DNA of 64,000 nt from Chionoecetes opilio (lineage: Eukaryota; Arthropoda; Malacostraca; Decapoda; Majidae), in NCBI GenBank assembly GCA_016584305.1, contig JACEEZ010007152.1, positions 67,501-131,500 on the forward strand, given 5' to 3'. Positions 61,146 through 64,000 of this stretch are shown here, piece after piece (position 1 is the stretch's first letter; the number at the start of each line of letters is the position of its first letter). A program made the translations under genes and the position numbers. The notes under the pieces are model-generated. The model was given only the letters and a program-made list of their open reading frames with translations, did no database searches and was not told the DNA's origin.

Positions 61146-61916
61146 CCCCCTTACACATTCCATAATGGAACCACGATAGCGCCAACAATGCAATGCGCAG
61201 CGGCGTCATGGACCTGGTTATGGGTCCATCGTGACGCTTGTGACGTTCGTGACGCGCTCAGCCGAGGCCACGAAAAGTTAGTGCGTGTACTAAAAAATTG
61301 GGAAGCTTCCCGATTTTTGTACCCAACGCAGCGCTATCGTAAGTCTATCGTGACGCTATCGTTATCTATGTAGCAGCCTCGTGACACCATTGTGATCGTC
61401 GTATGTCTATCGTGACGATAATAAACCATTACGCCCGCCTTCATCTCTACCCCGCTCTTTCTGCATCACCAACACCCACCCCCTACTCCACCACCCACCC
61501 CCGACATCCCCACCACCTTCAACAACGCCTTCTCCATCACCCCATCAACCCCCCCACCCCCGTTTCCCCCCCTTCTCCATCACCAACACTCACCCCCGTG
61601 TGCACATGGGCATGTTGCTAGCTCTTGACGCTATCGTGATACGTTCATGGTACCGTCTTGGCACTATCGTGGTTATCGTAGCTCTATCGTGACGACACAA
61701 TGCCCGTTAATTTTCCATTCGTGACTTGCAAGTCTTACAGCTGTCATGACTCCATCGTGACCATCTTACGACCGTCATGACACATACGTACAGGCAGCGT
61801 GACATTGTTTGTGAGGCTACCGTGGTCGACGTTTATCGTGGTCAAATTTCACGATAGCGTCAATTATTAAATTAGTGGCGCTATCGTGGCTCCATTATGG
61901 AATGTGTGAAGGGAGC
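61146..61916. mobile_element. Foldback element with ATCGTGAC repeats
   Basis: CCCTTACACATTCCATAATG and GAACCACGATAGCG at the left are inverted at the right (CGCTATCGTGGCTCCATTAT, GGAATGTGTGAAGGG). The interior carries many TATCGTGAC/CATCGTGAC motifs and a C-rich tract (61470-61600). About 770 bp, no transposase. Confidence 0.88.
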
Positions 61917-62104
61917 TTTTTAAATGGTGAGGATAATAAGCTGCTGAACATCACCACACAGCGGCCTTACGTGTTAAAGTCGTGACTGCGGCTGCGGGTG
62001 TCTCTTCCGCTCTTATGAGTATCACATAAACTTAGAGACTCCCAAACTGAAGCCTCCCACAGTCCCTTGTCATGCCACCAAACATTCCCTGCGACTTCCT
62101 GCCT

Positions 62105-62755
62105 AGTTAGTTATTATTATTAGCCTTATTACATTACCCTTGCCTAGCTAGTTATTATTATTAGCCTTATTACATTACCCTTGCCTAGTTAGTTATTATT
62201 ATTAGCCTTATTACATTACCCTTGCCTAGCTAGTTATTATTATTAGCCTTATTACATTGCCCTTGCCTAGTTAGTTATTATTATTAGCCTTATTACATTA
62301 CCCTTGCCTAGTTAGTTATTATCATTAGCCTTATTACATTACCCTTGCCTAGTTAGTTAGTATTATTAGCCTTATTACATTACCCTTGCCTAGTTAGTTA
62401 TTATTATTAGCCTTGTTACATTACCCTTGCCTAGCTAGTTATTATCATTAGCCTTATTACATTGCCCTTGCCTAGTTAGTTATTATTATTAGCCTTATTA
62501 CATTACCCTTGCCTAGCTAGTTATTATCATTAGCCTTATTACATTGCCCTTGCCTAGTTAGTTATTATTATTAGCCTTATTACATTACCCTTGCCTAGTT
62601 AGTTAGTATTATTAGCCTTATTACATTACCCTTGCCTAGTTAGTTAGTATTATTAGCCTTATTACATTACCCTTGCCTAGTTAGTTAGTATCATTAGCCT
62701 TATTACATTCCCCTTGCCTAGTTAGTTAGTATCATTAGCCTTATTACATTATTAT
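62105..62755. repeat. 41-bp minisatellite
   Basis: About 16 units of GTTATTATTATTAGCCTTAT-TACATTACCCTTGCCTAGTTA. A GTTAGTATTATT variant dominates from about 62590, showing local homogenisation. Confidence 0.95.
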
Positions 62756-62889
62756 ATTAGCCTATATATACCTACCTGCCTTATTAGTTATTAGATATTG
62801 TTTCTTCTTAGACGGCAAAAGAGAGAGACCACCTATAGAGGCTGTAGAATAAAGCCTGCAGGAACTTTATTATCATTATCTTTATCATT

Positions 62890-63115
62890 ATATTACAAAG
62901 GAATACAAAGGAATACAAAGGAAACACAAACAGCAACAGACCGATAGGTCCTTACAAGACTGTTTGCTTTAACTATACTACACTAACTAGATAATAAGAG
63001 AGAAAGGATAGGAAGTAGAAGGCTCCTCCTCACCCACCCATCCCTCCAGCCGAAGCTGGCCGGAAAAGAAGTGATACCATGCAATATAGAAAAACTGCAT
63101 GGAATTTGTGAGGAA
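62890..63115 (-). mobile_element. Dispersed repeat, antisense to 39395-39600
   Basis: GGAATACAAAGGAAACACAA-ACAGCAACAG, TACACTAACTAGATAATAAG and CCAGCCGAAGCTGGCCG are the inverse of the intron 10 copy. Confidence 0.78.
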
Positions 63116-63217
63116 AGTTGAAAGCTGTAATCTATGGCTAACTACTACTAGTTTGTGGGGGTAGGTTTAGTGCTTGATAGATAGGTCATGTTATGTGTGT
63201 TTTGTAATGGTGTGAAC

Positions 63218-63770
63218 ACAGTGTGGAGGTTCAAGGGTGGTGCGGCAGCCTTGCCTGGCGCTTTCTTGGGAGGCAGCAGTCAATCAGGCCCCAGCTCCGT
63301 TCAATCCACTGCGGATTGTGTACTTTCCATGTAGGACGCCGTACACTTCAATGCCTCCTGCAGCAGTGACCCCTGGTACCTTAAATCCCGATGGTGGTCA
63401 CTAACTGTCAGGACCCTAACTGAACCACAGCCCGTCACAGGTCGAGAGTAGTAGTGGTAACCGTTAACTCGGGGCTATCTGTGTGTGTTATGAGGTCTAA
63501 TGTAGTGTTGGTGTAGGCTCAGTGTGGAAGATCAGGGGTGGTGCGGCAGCCTTGCCTGGCGCTTTCTTGGGAGGCAGCAGTCAATCAGGCCCCAGCTCCG
63601 TTTCAATCCACTGCGGTAGTGCACTTTCCAAGTAGGACGCCGTGCACTTCAATGCCCCCTGCAGCAGTGACCCCTGGTATATAAATCCCGATGGTGGTCA
63701 CTAACTGACAGGGCCCTTACTGAACCACAGCCCGTCACAGGTCAAAAGTTGTAGTAGTGACCGTTTACTC
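63218..63770. repeat. 300-bp tandem duplication
   Basis: GGTGGTGCGGCAGCCTTGCC, GAGGCAGCAGTCAATCAGGC and AACCACAGCCCGTCACAGGT occur twice, about 300 bp apart. The two copies differ by scattered substitutions and small indels. No coding frame spans a unit. Confidence 0.92.
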
Positions 63771-64000
63771 CTATTACTTTACGACTATTATCCTTATCAT
63801 TATCGTTATTATTATCGTTATCATTAGTGTATTTGTTGTTGTTACTGTTGATGTTAGTATTGGTTGTGGTTTTATTCGATCAAAATACATGACGTAGCTA
63901 CTACATGAATCTTTCTTCCTCCTGCCTCCCCCTATCCTCCCCTCCTTCCATCCCCCTTGCCCTACAAGCTTCCTCCTCCTCCCATTCATTCCTCTATTCT
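63771..64000. repeat. AT trinucleotide and C/T-rich simple sequence
   Basis: TTATCATTATCGTTATTATT at 63788-63830 and TCCTCCTGCCTCCCCCTATC near the end. Confidence 0.75.

Overview
The window is animal nuclear DNA, most likely from an arthropod and plausibly a decapod crustacean. It has GT-AG introns and very repeat-rich introns and flanks. Degenerate CCTAA/TTAGG tracts resemble the arthropod telomere motif, and the only conserved gene reads as an animal Integrator subunit. I see no operons, CRISPR arrays or prokaryotic genes. Nearly all long open frames are artefacts of tandem repeats.

The one gene I can support is INTS3 (Integrator complex subunit 3, also SOSS complex subunit A), on the plus strand from the ATG at 8404 to the TAG at 49497-49499. 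I recognise fourteen coding exons: 8404-8478, 17816-17980, 25608-25876, 26070-26217, 27422-27545, 30477-30622, 32062-32293, 33485-33564, 34978-35849, 37945-about 38000, 39635-40123, 41851-42037, 43096-43573 and 49431-49499. Every junction whose two sides are both recognised keeps phase. Two places are broken or unresolved: the 3' part of exon 10, and a one-base frameshift near 39671-39673 in exon 11.

Layout. 1-8.2 kb: 3' fragments of a CR1/L2-like LINE, two SINEs, a GA microsatellite and a 3-kb C-rich minisatellite. 8.2-8.5 kb: GC-rich 5' end and exon 1. 8.5-17.8 kb (intron 1): telomere-like repeat, TTAA-flanked MITEs, a Tigger/pogo copy that keeps its DNA-binding N-terminus, a tRNA-derived SINE, and two large foldback elements nested in MITEs. 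18-25.6 kb (intron 2): two arrays of a 91-bp unit derived from the 3' coding end of a non-LTR retrotransposon. 25.6-49.5 kb: the remaining exons among MITEs, SINEs, LINE pieces, a 1.4-kb inverted pair of tandem arrays and a nest of transposons. 49.5-64 kb: downstream sequence with more MITEs, several minisatellites (28-29, 36-37 and 41 bp), foldbacks and a 300-bp tandem duplication. No second protein gene is supported.

The most unusual pattern is that many INTS3 exon edges have extra copies inside the neighbouring intron. Donor-side copies follow exons 2, 3, 7 and 13. Acceptor-side copies precede exons 5, 7, 9, 11 and 13. In intron 13 two copies have the form of 33-nt, phase-0 mini-exons. This gives one gene a large set of decoy or alternative splice sites and deserves testing with RNA data.
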